Below, piece by piece: positions 36,005 to 44,659 of a DNA stretch of 64,000 nucleotides. Source of the DNA: Altererythrobacter sp. TH136 (GTDB taxonomy: Bacteria > Pseudomonadota > Alphaproteobacteria > Sphingomonadales > Sphingomonadaceae). Both the position numbers and the translations under genes were made by a program. The stretch is from contig NZ_CP041409.1 of NCBI RefSeq assembly GCF_007065885.1, forward strand, positions 2,403,501-2,467,500. The letters are read 5' to 3'. Numbering within the stretch: the first letter of the stretch is position 1; each line of letters opens with the position of its first letter. The notes under the pieces were generated by a model that worked only from the letters and a program-made list of their open reading frames with translations, did not search any database and was not told the origin of the DNA.

Positions 36005-36478
36005 ATGAGCGACACACCCCTTCCGCCAGCTTCCGGGCCGCTGCACCTCGGCCAGGCGAGTTCGCTGCCCGCTTCGCCTGAGGAGGCGGTGCTCGATTAC
36101 GTCCCGAACCCCCGCCGCGAGGGGCTGTACCTGGTGCGGTTCGCGGCGCCGGAGTTCACCTCGCTGTGTCCCGTGACCGGGCAGCCGGACTTTGCGCATC
36201 TGGTGATCGACTATGCGCCGGGTGAGACGATCGTCGAATCGAAAAGCCTGAAGCTGTTCCTCGGCAGCTTCCGCAATCACTGCGGGTTTCACGAGGATGT
36301 GACGGTGGGCATCGGCCAGCGGCTCGCACAAGAGATGCAACCTCGCTGGTTGCGCATCGGCGGCTACTGGTATCCGCGCGGCGGCATTCCGATCGACGTT
36401 TTCTGGCAAACCGCTGGGCCCCCGGAAGGGCTGTGGGTGCCGGATCAGGGCGTCGCCAGCTACCGGGGTCGGGGATGA
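36005..36478 (+). CDS. queF: NADPH-dependent 7-cyano-7-deazaguanine reductase QueF (unimodular)
   Basis: Reduces preQ0 to preQ1 in queuosine synthesis. The 157-residue product is the short, single-domain type. Cys55 and Asp62 in CPVTGQPDF match the catalytic pair of B. subtilis QueF even in numbering, and [15 protein letters not shown] is the nitrile-binding/QueF signature. An ATG at 35996 is also possible. The stop overlaps the fumC start as ATGA. Confidence 0.95.
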   Translation: MSDTPLPPASGPLHLGQASSLPASPEEAVLDYVPNPRREGLYLVRFAAPEFTSLCPVTGQPDFAHLVIDYAPGETIVESKSLKLFLGSFRNHCGFHEDVTVGIGQRLAQEMQPRWLRIGGYWYPRGGIPIDVFWQTAGPPEGLWVPDQGVASYRGRG

Positions 36479-37854
36479 ACGCGACCCGCACCGAAAGCGA
36501 CACCTTCGGACCGATCGAAGTTCCGGCCGATCATCTATGGGGGGCGCAGACCCAGCGGTCATTGCACAACTTCCGCATTGGCGGCGAGACGATGCCGGTG
36601 CCGCTGATCCGGGCGGTGGGTACGATCAAGCGGGCGGCAGCGGAAGCAAACCGCGAACTGGGCGTACTCGACGGCGGACTGGCGGATGCGATCGTCTCCG
36701 CCGCGCAACAGGTGATCGACGGCCAGCTGGACGGCGAGTTTCCGCTGGTCGTGTGGCAGACCGGATCGGGCACCCAGTCGAACATGAACGCTAACGAGGT
36801 GATCGCCAATCGCGCGATCCAGCTGCTCGGGGGCCAGATCGGATCCAAGCAGCCGGTCCACCCGAACGACCATGTCAACATGAGCCAGAGTTCGAACGAC
36901 ACGTTCCCCAGCGCGATCAACGTCGCGGCGGCGGGCGAGGTGGTGCGGCACCTGCTGCCGGCGCTCAAGGCGATGCACGCCGATCTCGCCGCCAAGGCCG
37001 ATCAGTGGAGCGACATCGTCAAGATCGGGCGCACGCACACCCAGGACGCGACCCCGCTGACGCTGGGGCAGGAGTTTTCCGGCTACGCAGCCCAAGTGGC
37101 CGCGGGGATCGAGCGGATCGAGCTGACGCTGCCCGGGCTGTACGAGCTGGCGCAAGGCGGCACGGCGGTGGGCACCGGCCTTAACGCACCCGCTGGGTTC
37201 GCCGAAGCCGTGGCGGAGCGGATCGCGGCCATCACCGGCCTGCCGTTCGTCACCGCGCCCAACAAGTTCGCCGCGCTGGCCGGGCAGGACGCGCTGGTGT
37301 TCGCGCACGGGGCGCTCAACGCGCTCGCGGCCGCGCTGTACAAGATCGCGAGCGACATCCGCCTGCTGGGTTCCGGCCCGCGGTCCGGCCTGGGGGAACT
37401 GGCCTTGCCGGAAAACGAACCCGGCAGCTCGATCATGCCGGGCAAGGTCAACCCGACGCAGGTCGAGGCACTGACCCAGGTCTGCATCGAGGTGTTCGGC
37501 AATCACGCCGCGCTGACGTTCGCCGGCAGCCAGGGGCAGTTCGAGCTCAACACCTATCGCCCGGTGATGGCGTGGAATTTCCTGCGGTCGGTGCGGCTGC
37601 TGGCGGATTCCGCCGAAAGCTTCACCGAGCACCTGCTGAAAGGGTTGGAGCCGCGGCGGGACAACATTCAGCGGGGGCTGGAGAACTCGCTGATGCTGGT
37701 GACCGCGTTGGCGCCCGAGATCGGTTACGACCGGGCCGCGGCGATCGCCAAGCAGGCGCACAAGGAAGGCTCTACCTTGCGCGAAGCGGCGCTGGCGAAC
37801 GGGGTGAGCGGAGCCGACTTCGATCGGCTCGTCCGGCCGGAGACCATGGTCTAG
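36475..37854 (+). CDS. fumC: Class II fumarate hydratase FumC
   Basis: Interconverts fumarate and malate in the TCA cycle; oxygen-stable, cofactor-free homotetramer. The product is 459 residues. The superfamily signature [11 protein letters not shown] begins at residue 317, and SGTQSNMN and the [14 protein letters not shown] substrate-binding region are intact. ATG 36475 overlaps the queF stop. The TAG stop is interleaved with that of xth on the other strand in a shared CTAG. Confidence 0.97.
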   Translation: MNATRTESDTFGPIEVPADHLWGAQTQRSLHNFRIGGETMPVPLIRAVGTIKRAAAEANRELGVLDGGLADAIVSAAQQVIDGQLDGEFPLVVWQTGSGTQSNMNANEVIANRAIQLLGGQIGSKQPVHPNDHVNMSQSSNDTFPSAINVAAAGEVVRHLLPALKAMHADLAAKADQWSDIVKIGRTHTQDATPLTLGQEFSGYAAQVAAGIERIELTLPGLYELAQGGTAVGTGLNAPAGFAEAVAERIAAITGLPFVTAPNKFAALAGQDALVFAHGALNALAAALYKIASDIRLLGSGPRSGLGELALPENEPGSSIMPGKVNPTQVEALTQVCIEVFGNHAALTFAGSQGQFELNTYRPVMAWNFLRSVRLLADSAESFTEHLLKGLEPRRDNIQRGLENSLMLVTALAPEIGYDRAAAIAKQAHKEGSTLREAALANGVSGADFDRLVRPETMV

Positions 37855-38627
37855 CCGTCCGCCAGCTCGATCCACACCGGCGCGTGGTCGCTGGTTTTCT
37901 CCCAACTGCGCGCTTCGCGATCCACCTCGGCCGCGCGGAGCCGGTCCTTGAGCGACGGGCTGAGCAGGAAGTGGTCGATCCTCAGCCCGGCGTTGCGCGC
38001 AAAGGCATTTCGGAAGTAGTCGAAGAAAGTGTAGATCGTCTCGTCCGGGTGCAACGCGCGCACGGCATCGGTCCACCCCTGATCGACCAGCCGGAACCAC
38101 GCGTCGCGCACTTCCGGCGCGAACAGCGCGTCGTCGAGCCAGCGTTCGGGTTTGTAGACGTCGCGTTCGGTCGGCATGACGTTGAAATCGCCCAGCAGCA
38201 GCACCGGCAGATCGCTCGCGATCAGTTCGGCGGCGTGGGCGGTCAGGCGTTCGAACCATCGCAGCTTGTAATCGAACTTGGGGCCGGGGCGGGGGTTGCC
38301 GTTGGGGAGATACAGGGCGCCGAAGATGATGCCGTTGATCGCTGCTTCCAGGTAACGGCTCTGCTCGTCCTCGGGATTGCCGGGCAGGCCGCGCCGCGTT
38401 TCGTGTATCTGGCCGACACGGCTCAACAGCGCCACCCCGTTCCAGCGGCTCTGCCCGTGCCAGAGGACATCGTACCCGAGCCGGCGGATGGGTTCGGCGG
38501 GGAATTTCTCGTCCGGAGCCTTGAGTTCCTGCAAGGCGACGACGTCGGGCTTCGCCTGCTCCAGCCAGCGCAGCAGCACCGGCAACCGGCCGTTGACCCC
38601 GTTCACGTTGTAAGTTGCGATCTTCAC
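37851..38627 (-). CDS. xth: Exodeoxyribonuclease III
   Basis: EEP-family nuclease of base excision repair (AP endonuclease and 3'-5' exonuclease). The 258-residue product has all the family motifs: the metal-binding TYNVNGV near the N-terminus and [28 protein letters not shown] and the final [10 protein letters not shown]. It converges with fumC; the gene-poor stretch begins at its 5' end. Confidence 0.95.
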   Translation of the reverse strand: MKIATYNVNGVNGRLPVLLRWLEQAKPDVVALQELKAPDEKFPAEPIRRLGYDVLWHGQSRWNGVALLSRVGQIHETRRGLPGNPEDEQSRYLEAAINGIIFGALYLPNGNPRPGPKFDYKLRWFERLTAHAAELIASDLPVLLLGDFNVMPTERDVYKPERWLDDALFAPEVRDAWFRLVDQGWTDAVRALHPDETIYTFFDYFRNAFARNAGLRIDHFLLSPSLKDRLRAAEVDREARSWEKTSDHAPVWIELADG

Positions 38628-39172
38628 GTCGCCTCAACGCCCTGGCTGCCGCAACGGTGCCCGGCAGCTGGAACGAACCGCTCCCTCACGCTGGTTCGGC
38701 GCACTCCGCCACCGGCTGTGCGAGTGGGCGATGCGAGGGAGGCGGTGCCGGTTACGGGAGGTGCTCTTCCGCAAGATTCCTTCGGGATCGCAATAGTCTC
38801 ATCGGCGAGACAGTTCCCCTGATGACGCCGCTCTACCGTGTTCACATAGCGCATGTTGCGATTATCGCTGCGAAGCTGAGCGTGAAGTTGAAGGGCCCGA
38901 TGTTGATCGATGCCGGCAGGGGAACTGGCAAGGACCCGCTGTCTCCATCGCGCCGCGCCAGGCGGATGATGCGGCATGTCACCGCAGCGATCTGCAAGCG
39001 ATAGCCCGCGTCTAATCGTGACCTTCGAAATTGCTGCGCAAAGACCCGCGCAGCAGTCCGCCGGCCGCTGGACTCCCCGACGCTAGCCGCGATGCAAACG
39101 CCGCAAGCACGTTGAAGGTGGCGTCGATCCGTGGAAAGCACACGACCAAGCAACTCAGCAAGGAGCGGTCCC
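38628..39172. other. 545-nt stretch without a convincing gene
   Basis: Between xth and the alcohol dehydrogenase. Short open frames exist in several directions (for example plus 38615-39004 and minus 38842-39189), but none has a plausible start with an SD, a recognisable domain or the codon use of the neighbours. A small hairpin (CGAACC/GGTTCG) lies near 38674-38698. It should hold the promoter for the dehydrogenase. A decayed gene is possible but cannot be shown. Confidence 0.5.
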
Positions 39173-40276
39173 GTGGCGATCCAGACCAACGAATACCCGG
39201 CGCGGGGCTATGCAGCCACCTCGCCCGAAAGCGGCATGGCGCCCTTCCGCTTCAACCGGCGTGGCTTGCGGGACAATGACGTACTCATCGACATCACCCA
39301 TTGCGGCATCTGCCACTCGGACCTGCACACCGCACGGAATGATTGGGGCCGCACCGTGTACCCGGTGGTGCCGGGGCACGAGATTGTTGGCACCGTCAGC
39401 GCGGTCGGCGATGCGGTAACCATGCACCGCCTTGGCGACCGGGTGGCGATCGGCTGCATGGTCGACGCCTGCCTTGAGTGCGACCACTGCAAGGCGGGGC
39501 TGGAGCAGTACTGCAAGAACGGCATGACCGGCACGTACAACGGGAAAGATCGTCAGGACGGGTCAATCACCTTCGGCGGTTATTCGGACCGGATCGTCTG
39601 CCGGGAAGAATTCGTGCTCAAGGTCCCTGAAGCGTTGGCCTCCGACGTAGCCGCCCCGCTTCTTTGCGCCGGGATCACGACGTATTCGCCGCTGCGACAG
39701 TGGAAGATAGGGCCCGGCAGCAAAGTGGCTGTGGCGGGGCTGGGCGGCCTTGGTCACATGGGTGTGAAGCTTGCTGTAGCCATGGGCGCCGAGGTCACGG
39801 TGCTGAGCCGCAGCGAAGACAAGCGGGCGGATGCACTCGCACTCGGCGCCCAGCACTTCCTGATCACGACCGACAAGGCCGCGATGCGCGCTGCGGGCGG
39901 ACAATTCGACATGGTGCTGAACACCATCCCCGTGCGCCACGATGTCGCACCTTACCTCCTGCTGTTGAAGATCGATGGCGTGCAGGTGCTCGTCGGAATG
40001 ATCGACAAGATGCCGGAGCTGCACACCGGCATTCTGCTCGGGCGCAAGATCCTCACCGGAAGCGGTATCGGCGGACTGGCGGAAACACAGGAGATGCTCG
40101 AGTTCTGTGCGGAGCACGGCATCGCGCCGGAAATCGAGACGATAGCCATAAACACGGTCAACGACGCTTACGACCGGATGGAAGCGAGCGACGTCAAGTA
40201 TCGCTTCGTGATCGATATGGCTTCTCTCGCCGAAGGGTCAGACCCACTAGGCCGTGGAGCGTCCGCTGCGCTGTAA
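39173..40276 (+). CDS. Zinc-dependent alcohol dehydrogenase (CAD/YahK-like)
   Basis: NAD(P)-dependent medium-chain dehydrogenase of 367 residues. The catalytic zinc region HCGICHSDLHT, the GHEIVGTVSAVG segment, the structural-zinc cluster with four cysteines in CLECDHCKAGLEQYC and the Rossmann GLGGLGHMG are all present. Its pattern fits the cinnamyl-alcohol/YahK aldehyde reductase branch, so broad aldehyde reduction, probably with NADPH, is expected. GTG 39173 has AAGGAGC 7 nt upstream; a GTG at 39131 is also in frame. The gene stands alone between a gene-poor stretch and tRNA-Thr. Confidence 0.92.
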   Translation: MAIQTNEYPARGYAATSPESGMAPFRFNRRGLRDNDVLIDITHCGICHSDLHTARNDWGRTVYPVVPGHEIVGTVSAVGDAVTMHRLGDRVAIGCMVDACLECDHCKAGLEQYCKNGMTGTYNGKDRQDGSITFGGYSDRIVCREEFVLKVPEALASDVAAPLLCAGITTYSPLRQWKIGPGSKVAVAGLGGLGHMGVKLAVAMGAEVTVLSRSEDKRADALALGAQHFLITTDKAAMRAAGGQFDMVLNTIPVRHDVAPYLLLLKIDGVQVLVGMIDKMPELHTGILLGRKILTGSGIGGLAETQEMLEFCAEHGIAPEIETIAINTVNDAYDRMEASDVKYRFVIDMASLAEGSDPLGRGASAAL

Positions 40277-40289
40277 GCCACTGATAATA

Positions 40290-40365
<76 letters not shown>

Positions 40366-40419
40366 GCTGACCAATGGTCGGGCGGCCTTTGCGACAATTG
40401 CCGGCCAAGGTCCAGAGGG

Positions 40420-40773
40420 TCAGCGCTTGGCGAGGGCGCGGGCGATCAGCAGGTCCAGCACCAGAAAACCGGCGACTGTCGCCAGTGAAGCTTTCGCCAC
40501 CCGGCCCTTGTCGCCAGTCGCTTTGGTCGTCGCGTATCCGGCGGCACCGAGGTCCAGCACATCCCCGGCGGCGCGGGCCAGGAACGGTAACGGGCTGCGC
40601 GGAGCGGCCAGCACGCCGACCCCTGCAGCGATCTCACGCGCGCCAAAGCCGCGCACGACGTTCTTGCCTTCCGGCACACCATGCGCCCGGGCGATTTCGC
40701 GCCCTTTCAACAATTCCGCGGCACCAAGGGCGAGGGAAAACCAGCCGATCGGCTTGGCGAGACGGGCGAGCAT
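40420..40773 (-). CDS. Small integral membrane protein, function unknown
   Basis: A 117-residue protein with three or four hydrophobic segments (about 10-22, 47-58, 65-80 and 93-112) joined by short polar loops. It resembles small membrane domains found near SRPBCC (cyclase/dehydrase-like) proteins, but I cannot name the family with certainty. AGGAGA lies 7 nt before ATG 40773; a longer frame upstream has no SD. 87 nt separate it from the next gene upstream in this direction. Confidence 0.72.
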   Translation of the reverse strand: MLARLAKPIGWFSLALGAAELLKGREIARAHGVPEGKNVVRGFGAREIAAGVGVLAAPRSPLPFLARAAGDVLDLGAAGYATTKATGDKGRVAKASLATVAGFLVLDLLIARALAKR

Positions 40774-40860
40774 GGGAAATCTCCTTGCAGGTGAACGCAT
40801 CGTGCAAGTCCAACGGCGCAGCCAATCGTTTCGATCCGGTCATTGTCTCGACAGTGCGGA

Positions 40861-41736
40861 TCAGCGCGCGCCGAACGTCCATCCTTCGGTGCGGGCGATG
40901 GCGTCCGTCATCGCCGGCGGGTTCCACAGTGCCTGGTCATCCGCCACGGCGCGCAGCCAAGCGGCGGCCAGCAGGGCATCCGAGCGGTGATCGTCGATCG
41001 GCCCGCGCCCCCGCACAGGCTTGCTGTCGACGGCGGCCAGCGCATCATTCAGTTCGGCGAAGGACCTGAGCTTGCTGCGGCTGGCGTTACGCCCCGCCGC
41101 GATGGCGGCAATCGTGGTGTAGATCTCGACCACCACCGATCCGTGGGCGGGAAGGGGGTCGAACGGCCACAGCGGCACCCGTCCGCTGAGCCGGTGCAGC
41201 ACGCGCATGCCGGTCAGGCTCGCCTTGCCTACCTGGCTCGCGCCGACAAGATTGAAATTGCTGGTCGGGCGGCAACCGAGCGCGATCTGGCCGATCCGCT
41301 CGGTCACTCGCAAGCGGCCGATGCCGCCGCCGAACAGGTCGCCTTCGCGCCCGCCGTGCCGCCGGTAGTGACGCGAGACTTCTGCGTGATCGACGAAGCT
41401 GCCGGCGCCCAGATGCGGGTCGCTCGCGCACAAATCCTCGACCAGCGCCCACAGCGCGCGCGCATCGGGCGGGCTGTCAGGCCAGCCGGGAAAATACGCC
41501 CCCTGGTCGGCAAATGCGAGCGAGCCGGAGATGTCGATGCCAAGCAACGTGCCGGGCGGCATGGTGCGGGCGATCCATTCAGCGACCTCGACCCGCGACC
41601 ACCGGTGGCCGGGGCGCACGATGCGCGGGGCGCGATCCCCCGCATCGCAGATCGCCAGCGCTATTCCGGCGTGCCGCTCCCCCGCGGCGCCGGACCAGTC
41701 GATCGCCGCGAAGTGCTGGAAACGGCCGGGCGTCAC
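40861..41736 (-). CDS. DUF429-like protein with predicted RNase H fold
   Basis: A 291-residue protein whose conserved acidic positions suit an RNase H-like fold: DWSG near residue 13, GIDISG, VVVEIYT with a glutamate, and DDHRSDALLAAAWL near the C-terminus. DUF429 members are predicted nucleases of unknown role. GTG 41736 overlaps the rarA stop in a GTGA, so the two are probably translated together, suggesting a DNA-repair or recombination link. An upstream in-frame start at 41769 would deepen the overlap with rarA. No experimental function is known to me. Confidence 0.75.
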   Translation of the reverse strand: MTPGRFQHFAAIDWSGAAGERHAGIALAICDAGDRAPRIVRPGHRWSRVEVAEWIARTMPPGTLLGIDISGSLAFADQGAYFPGWPDSPPDARALWALVEDLCASDPHLGAGSFVDHAEVSRHYRRHGGREGDLFGGGIGRLRVTERIGQIALGCRPTSNFNLVGASQVGKASLTGMRVLHRLSGRVPLWPFDPLPAHGSVVVEIYTTIAAIAAGRNASRSKLRSFAELNDALAAVDSKPVRGRGPIDDHRSDALLAAAWLRAVADDQALWNPPAMTDAIARTEGWTFGAR

Positions 41737-43055
41737 CCGCCCTGCCGCTCGGCGCGCAGCTTGTTCCAATGGTCGATCCGCCGGCGCACTTCACGTTCGA
41801 ACCCGCGGTCGGGGGGATCGTAATACGTCTGCCGCGTCATTTCCTCCGGCCAGTAATCGGCGCCGGAGAAGCCACCGTCAGCATCGTGATCGTAGGCGTA
41901 GCCCTGACCATATCCGATGTCCTTCATCAGCTTGGTCGGCGCGTTGAGGATGTTCTGCGGCGGCATCAGGCTGCCGATCTCCCGCGCGCTCTTCCACGCG
42001 GCCTTCTGCGCCTTGTAAGCGGCATTCGATTTGGGCGCGGTGGCACAATAGAGGCACGCCTGCACGATCGCGAGTTCGCCTTCCGGACTGCCTAGAAAGT
42101 CGTAGGCGTCCTTGGCCGCCAGGCATTGGACGAGTGCCTGCGGGTCGGCGAGGCCGATGTCCTCCACCGCGGCGCGCACCAGCCGGCGCAGCACGAACAG
42201 CGGCTCCTCCCCCGCGACCAGCATCCGCGCGAGGTAGTACAGCGCCGCGTCGGGGTCTGAACCGCGCAACGATTTGTGCCACGCGGAGATGAGGTTGTAG
42301 TGCCCCTCTCGATCCTTGTCATACACCGCCACGCGCCGCTGGAGAAACCGGCCGAGACCGGCCGGATCGAGCGGCTTCCCGATCCGCGCGGCGTAGAGCG
42401 TTTCCGCCTGGTTGAGCAGGAACCGGCCATCTCCGTCCGCGCTGGCGATCAGCGCCTCGCGTGCCGCGGGTGTCAGAGGCAGAGGACCTTCGAGCGCTTC
42501 GGCCTTGTCCAGCAGATCGCCTAGCGCCTGCGCATCGAGGCGGTGCAGGATCAGCACCTGGGTGCGGCTCAGCAATGCGGCGTTGAGTTCGAAGCTCGGG
42601 TTCTCGGTCGTCGCGCCGACCAGCGTCACCGTGCCGCGTTCGACGAAGGGCAGGAAGCCGTCCTGCTGCGCGCGGTTGAAGCGGTGGATCTCGTCCACGA
42701 ACAGCAGCGTGCGCTGGCCCGCTTCGGCGGCCTTGTCGGCTTCGGCGAAAGCCTTCTTCAGATCGGCCACGCCGGAAAACACCGCGCTGATCGCGACGAA
42801 CCGCATCCCGACGGCATCGGCCAACAGGCGGGCGATGCTGGTCTTGCCGGTGCCCGGAGGACCCCACAGGATCATGCTCGAAAGGCGCCCGGCGGCGACC
42901 ATCCGGCCGATCGCGCCCTCCGGTCCGGTAAGATGCGTCTGGCCCACCACCGCATCGAGTGCGCCGGGGCGCAGCCGGTCGGCCAGCGGTGCATCCGCGC
43001 GAGGCTCGTCCGACGGGATCGGCGGCGCGACGGTTTCGGGGAAAAGGTCGGGCAT
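41733..43055 (-). CDS. rarA: Replication-associated recombination protein A (RarA/MgsA)
   Basis: AAA+ ATPase related to the clamp loader that acts at stalled replication forks. The 440-residue product has the Walker A motif GPPGTGKTS with Lys71, Walker B within FVDEIHRFNRAQQD, the sensor-1 region VGATTENPSF and the C-terminal tetramerisation domain. The start is near 43055, divergent from the padR-like gene; the stop overlaps the DUF429-like gene. Confidence 0.95.
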   Translation of the reverse strand: MPDLFPETVAPPIPSDEPRADAPLADRLRPGALDAVVGQTHLTGPEGAIGRMVAAGRLSSMILWGPPGTGKTSIARLLADAVGMRFVAISAVFSGVADLKKAFAEADKAAEAGQRTLLFVDEIHRFNRAQQDGFLPFVERGTVTLVGATTENPSFELNAALLSRTQVLILHRLDAQALGDLLDKAEALEGPLPLTPAAREALIASADGDGRFLLNQAETLYAARIGKPLDPAGLGRFLQRRVAVYDKDREGHYNLISAWHKSLRGSDPDAALYYLARMLVAGEEPLFVLRRLVRAAVEDIGLADPQALVQCLAAKDAYDFLGSPEGELAIVQACLYCATAPKSNAAYKAQKAAWKSAREIGSLMPPQNILNAPTKLMKDIGYGQGYAYDHDADGGFSGADYWPEEMTRQTYYDPPDRGFEREVRRRIDHWNKLRAERQGG

Positions 43056-43116
43056 GCGCCAGCTACATAGGAAATCACCGTGGGGTGCGGGAGGGGTCTT
43101 GAAAACCGATGTGTCG

Positions 43117-43138
43117 AAGATATATCGTGACGTATCTT
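43117..43138. promoter_or_regulatory. Candidate PadR operator
   Basis: AAGATA-TA-TCGTGA-CG-TATCTT is a 22-bp imperfect palindrome (AAGATA/TATCTT arms, TC/GA inside), AT-rich in a GC-rich setting. It ends 3 nt before the AGGAG SD (43141-43145) of the padR-like gene, and TATCTT could serve as a -10. PadR regulators commonly bind such sites in their own promoters. Autoregulation is inferred. Confidence 0.5.
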
Positions 43139-43148
43139 ATAGGAGACA

Positions 43149-43826
43149 ATGATGCGACATGGGTATGAGCGCGACGTGCGTCGCGCATTCAAGGCGGCGA
43201 TGGCGGCCAAGATGGCGGGCAAGCTGGCGGGTGGCGGCTGGGGCGATGCCGATGGTCCGTTTGGCCCCGATGGCCCCTTCGGACCCAAGGGCCCGTTCGG
43301 GCGGAGCAGCCCGTTCGGCCCCGGCGGACCGTTCGGCGATGGCGGCGGGCGCGGCGGCCGGCGCGGGAGGATGTTCGGGCAGGGCGAGTTGCGCCTCGCC
43401 TTGCTCAAGCTGATCGCCGATCAGCCGCGCCATGGCTATGAACTGATCAAGGCGATCGAGGACCTGACCGGCGGCGATTATGCGCCCAGCCCCGGCGCGG
43501 TGTATCCCACGCTGCAGCTGCTGACCGACGAGGGCGCGATCGCGGAACAGGCGGACGACGCCTCCGCGCGCAAGCTGTTTACCGCGACGGAGCAAGGGCG
43601 GCAGGAGCTGGCCGACAAGGCGGACGAAGTGGACCGGGTCTTCAGTCGCCTGGCCGAACATGGCGAACGCCAGCACCGCGGCCGCTCTCCGCACCTGTTC
43701 CGCGCGATGGGTAACCTTGGCAGCGTGCTCAAGAACAAGGCCCGCGCAGGTCAGCTCGACGATGAGGCGGTGCATCAGATCGTCGATATGATCGATGAGA
43801 TGGCCAAGCGGATCGAACGCCTGTGA
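43149..43826 (+). CDS. PadR-family transcriptional regulator with Gly/Pro/Phe-rich N-terminal segment
   Basis: A 225-residue regulator. The PadR winged helix spans about 78-150 (LALLKLIADQPRHGYELIKA, then SPGAVYPTLQLLTDEG), followed by a helical dimerisation tail. Unusually, about residues 35-75 consist of repeated GPFG/GPFGP units before the HTH, like a flexible spacer. ATG at 43149 or 43152 is possible; 43152 has better spacing from AGGAG. The stop overlaps the DUF2218 gene (GTGA). The ligand is unknown. Confidence 0.9.
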   Translation: MMRHGYERDVRRAFKAAMAAKMAGKLAGGGWGDADGPFGPDGPFGPKGPFGRSSPFGPGGPFGDGGGRGGRRGRMFGQGELRLALLKLIADQPRHGYELIKAIEDLTGGDYAPSPGAVYPTLQLLTDEGAIAEQADDASARKLFTATEQGRQELADKADEVDRVFSRLAEHGERQHRGRSPHLFRAMGNLGSVLKNKARAGQLDDEAVHQIVDMIDEMAKRIERL

Positions 43827-44143
43827 CCGTCAGCAGCACCGCGCACGTGCCGACCGCCAGTGGATCGAAATACCTGCAACAGCTGTGCAAGCACTGGCAG
43901 CACAACCTCGACGTCCAGTTCGACGAGTCGCGCGGGACGATCGTGTTTCCCCACGATGCGCGGGGCGCGAACTGGGCGGGCGACGGCACCGTGACGTTGA
44001 TCGCGCACGACGCCGCGCTGGAGTGCCGGATCGACGCCAGCGAACCAGGTCAGCTTGACGGCCTAAAGGGTGCTCTTGCGCGGCACCTCGATCGGTTTGC
44101 CTTTCGCGAGGCTCCACTGCGCTTCAACTGGTCGGAGCGCTGA
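43823..44143 (+). CDS. DUF2218 domain protein
   Basis: A 106-residue soluble protein of the DUF2218 family, with the typical KHWQHNLDVQFDESRG region, then TIVFPHDARGANW and a C-terminal HLDRFAFREAPLRFNW segment. The family is often found near iron/siderophore-related genes, but no function is established. GTG 43823 overlaps the padR-like stop as GTGA, so it is the likely co-regulated target of that regulator. Confidence 0.82.
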   Translation: MTVSSTAHVPTASGSKYLQQLCKHWQHNLDVQFDESRGTIVFPHDARGANWAGDGTVTLIAHDAALECRIDASEPGQLDGLKGALARHLDRFAFREAPLRFNWSER

Positions 44144-44188
44144 ACGCGTGGTATTCTTCACCGGGGTCGCTTCTCGGGGGAGGATAGC

Positions 44189-44659
44189 ATGACCGACATG
44201 GCAGCGCAGGAGCGGATCCTGACGACCACGCGCGGATCGGCGCCGTGGCATTTGTGGGCGGTGGGATTCTTGTCGCTCGCGTGGAACGCGATGGGCGCCT
44301 TCGACTATTCGATGACGCATATCGGGGGCGCCGATTATCTGCGGCAGATGCAGATGGGTGACGACGTCATTGCGTGGATCTCGGCGGTGCCCGCATGGGC
44401 TACGGCGGGCTGGGCGCTTGGCGTCTGGGGAGCGGTCGGGGGTTCTATCCTCCTGCTCGCCCGCAGCAGGTTTGCCGTCGCTGCGTTCGCAATCTCGTTA
44501 GTCGGGGTGCTGGCGATGACGATCTACACGCTCGGCCAGGCGGCGCCTGCGTCGATGAGCACGCCGGGTGCGCTGGCGTTCGAGTGGGCGATCAAAATCG
44601 TCGCCGTGCTGCTGCTGTTTTACGCATGGGCCATGCAGCGGCGCGGGGTTCTGCGTTAG
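44189..44659 (+). CDS. Small four-helix membrane protein, function unknown
   Basis: A 156-residue protein with about four membrane segments (near 21-36, 62-90, 95-113 and 130-147) and short polar ends. The family is not recognised; it looks like the sugar-transporter-like or DoxX-like small proteins without motifs that would decide. GGGGGAGG lies about 7 nt before ATG 44189. Possibly the last gene of the padR-DUF2218 unit (45-nt gap). It converges with the glycosyltransferase, their stops interleaving at 44656-44659. Confidence 0.75.
   Translation: MTDMAAQERILTTTRGSAPWHLWAVGFLSLAWNAMGAFDYSMTHIGGADYLRQMQMGDDVIAWISAVPAWATAGWALGVWGAVGGSILLLARSRFAVAAFAISLVGVLAMTIYTLGQAAPASMSTPGALAFEWAIKIVAVLLLFYAWAMQRRGVLR

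Noticed and set aside
36559-38637. Minus-strand open frame of 692 codons across fumC and xth
   Set aside because: Antisense to fumC over most of its length and out of frame with xth; composition is low-complexity Arg-rich.
38656-38681. GGTGCCCGGCAGCTGGAACG... resembling the tRNA-Thr 3' end, a possible att remnant
   Set aside because: Similarity needs several gaps and no matching element or integrase is present; kept only as a remark in the dehydrogenase finding.
38615-39004. Plus-strand 129-codon open frame in the gene-poor stretch
   Set aside because: No SD, start inside xth's 5' end, Ser/Arg-rich composition unlike neighbours' proteins, no domain.
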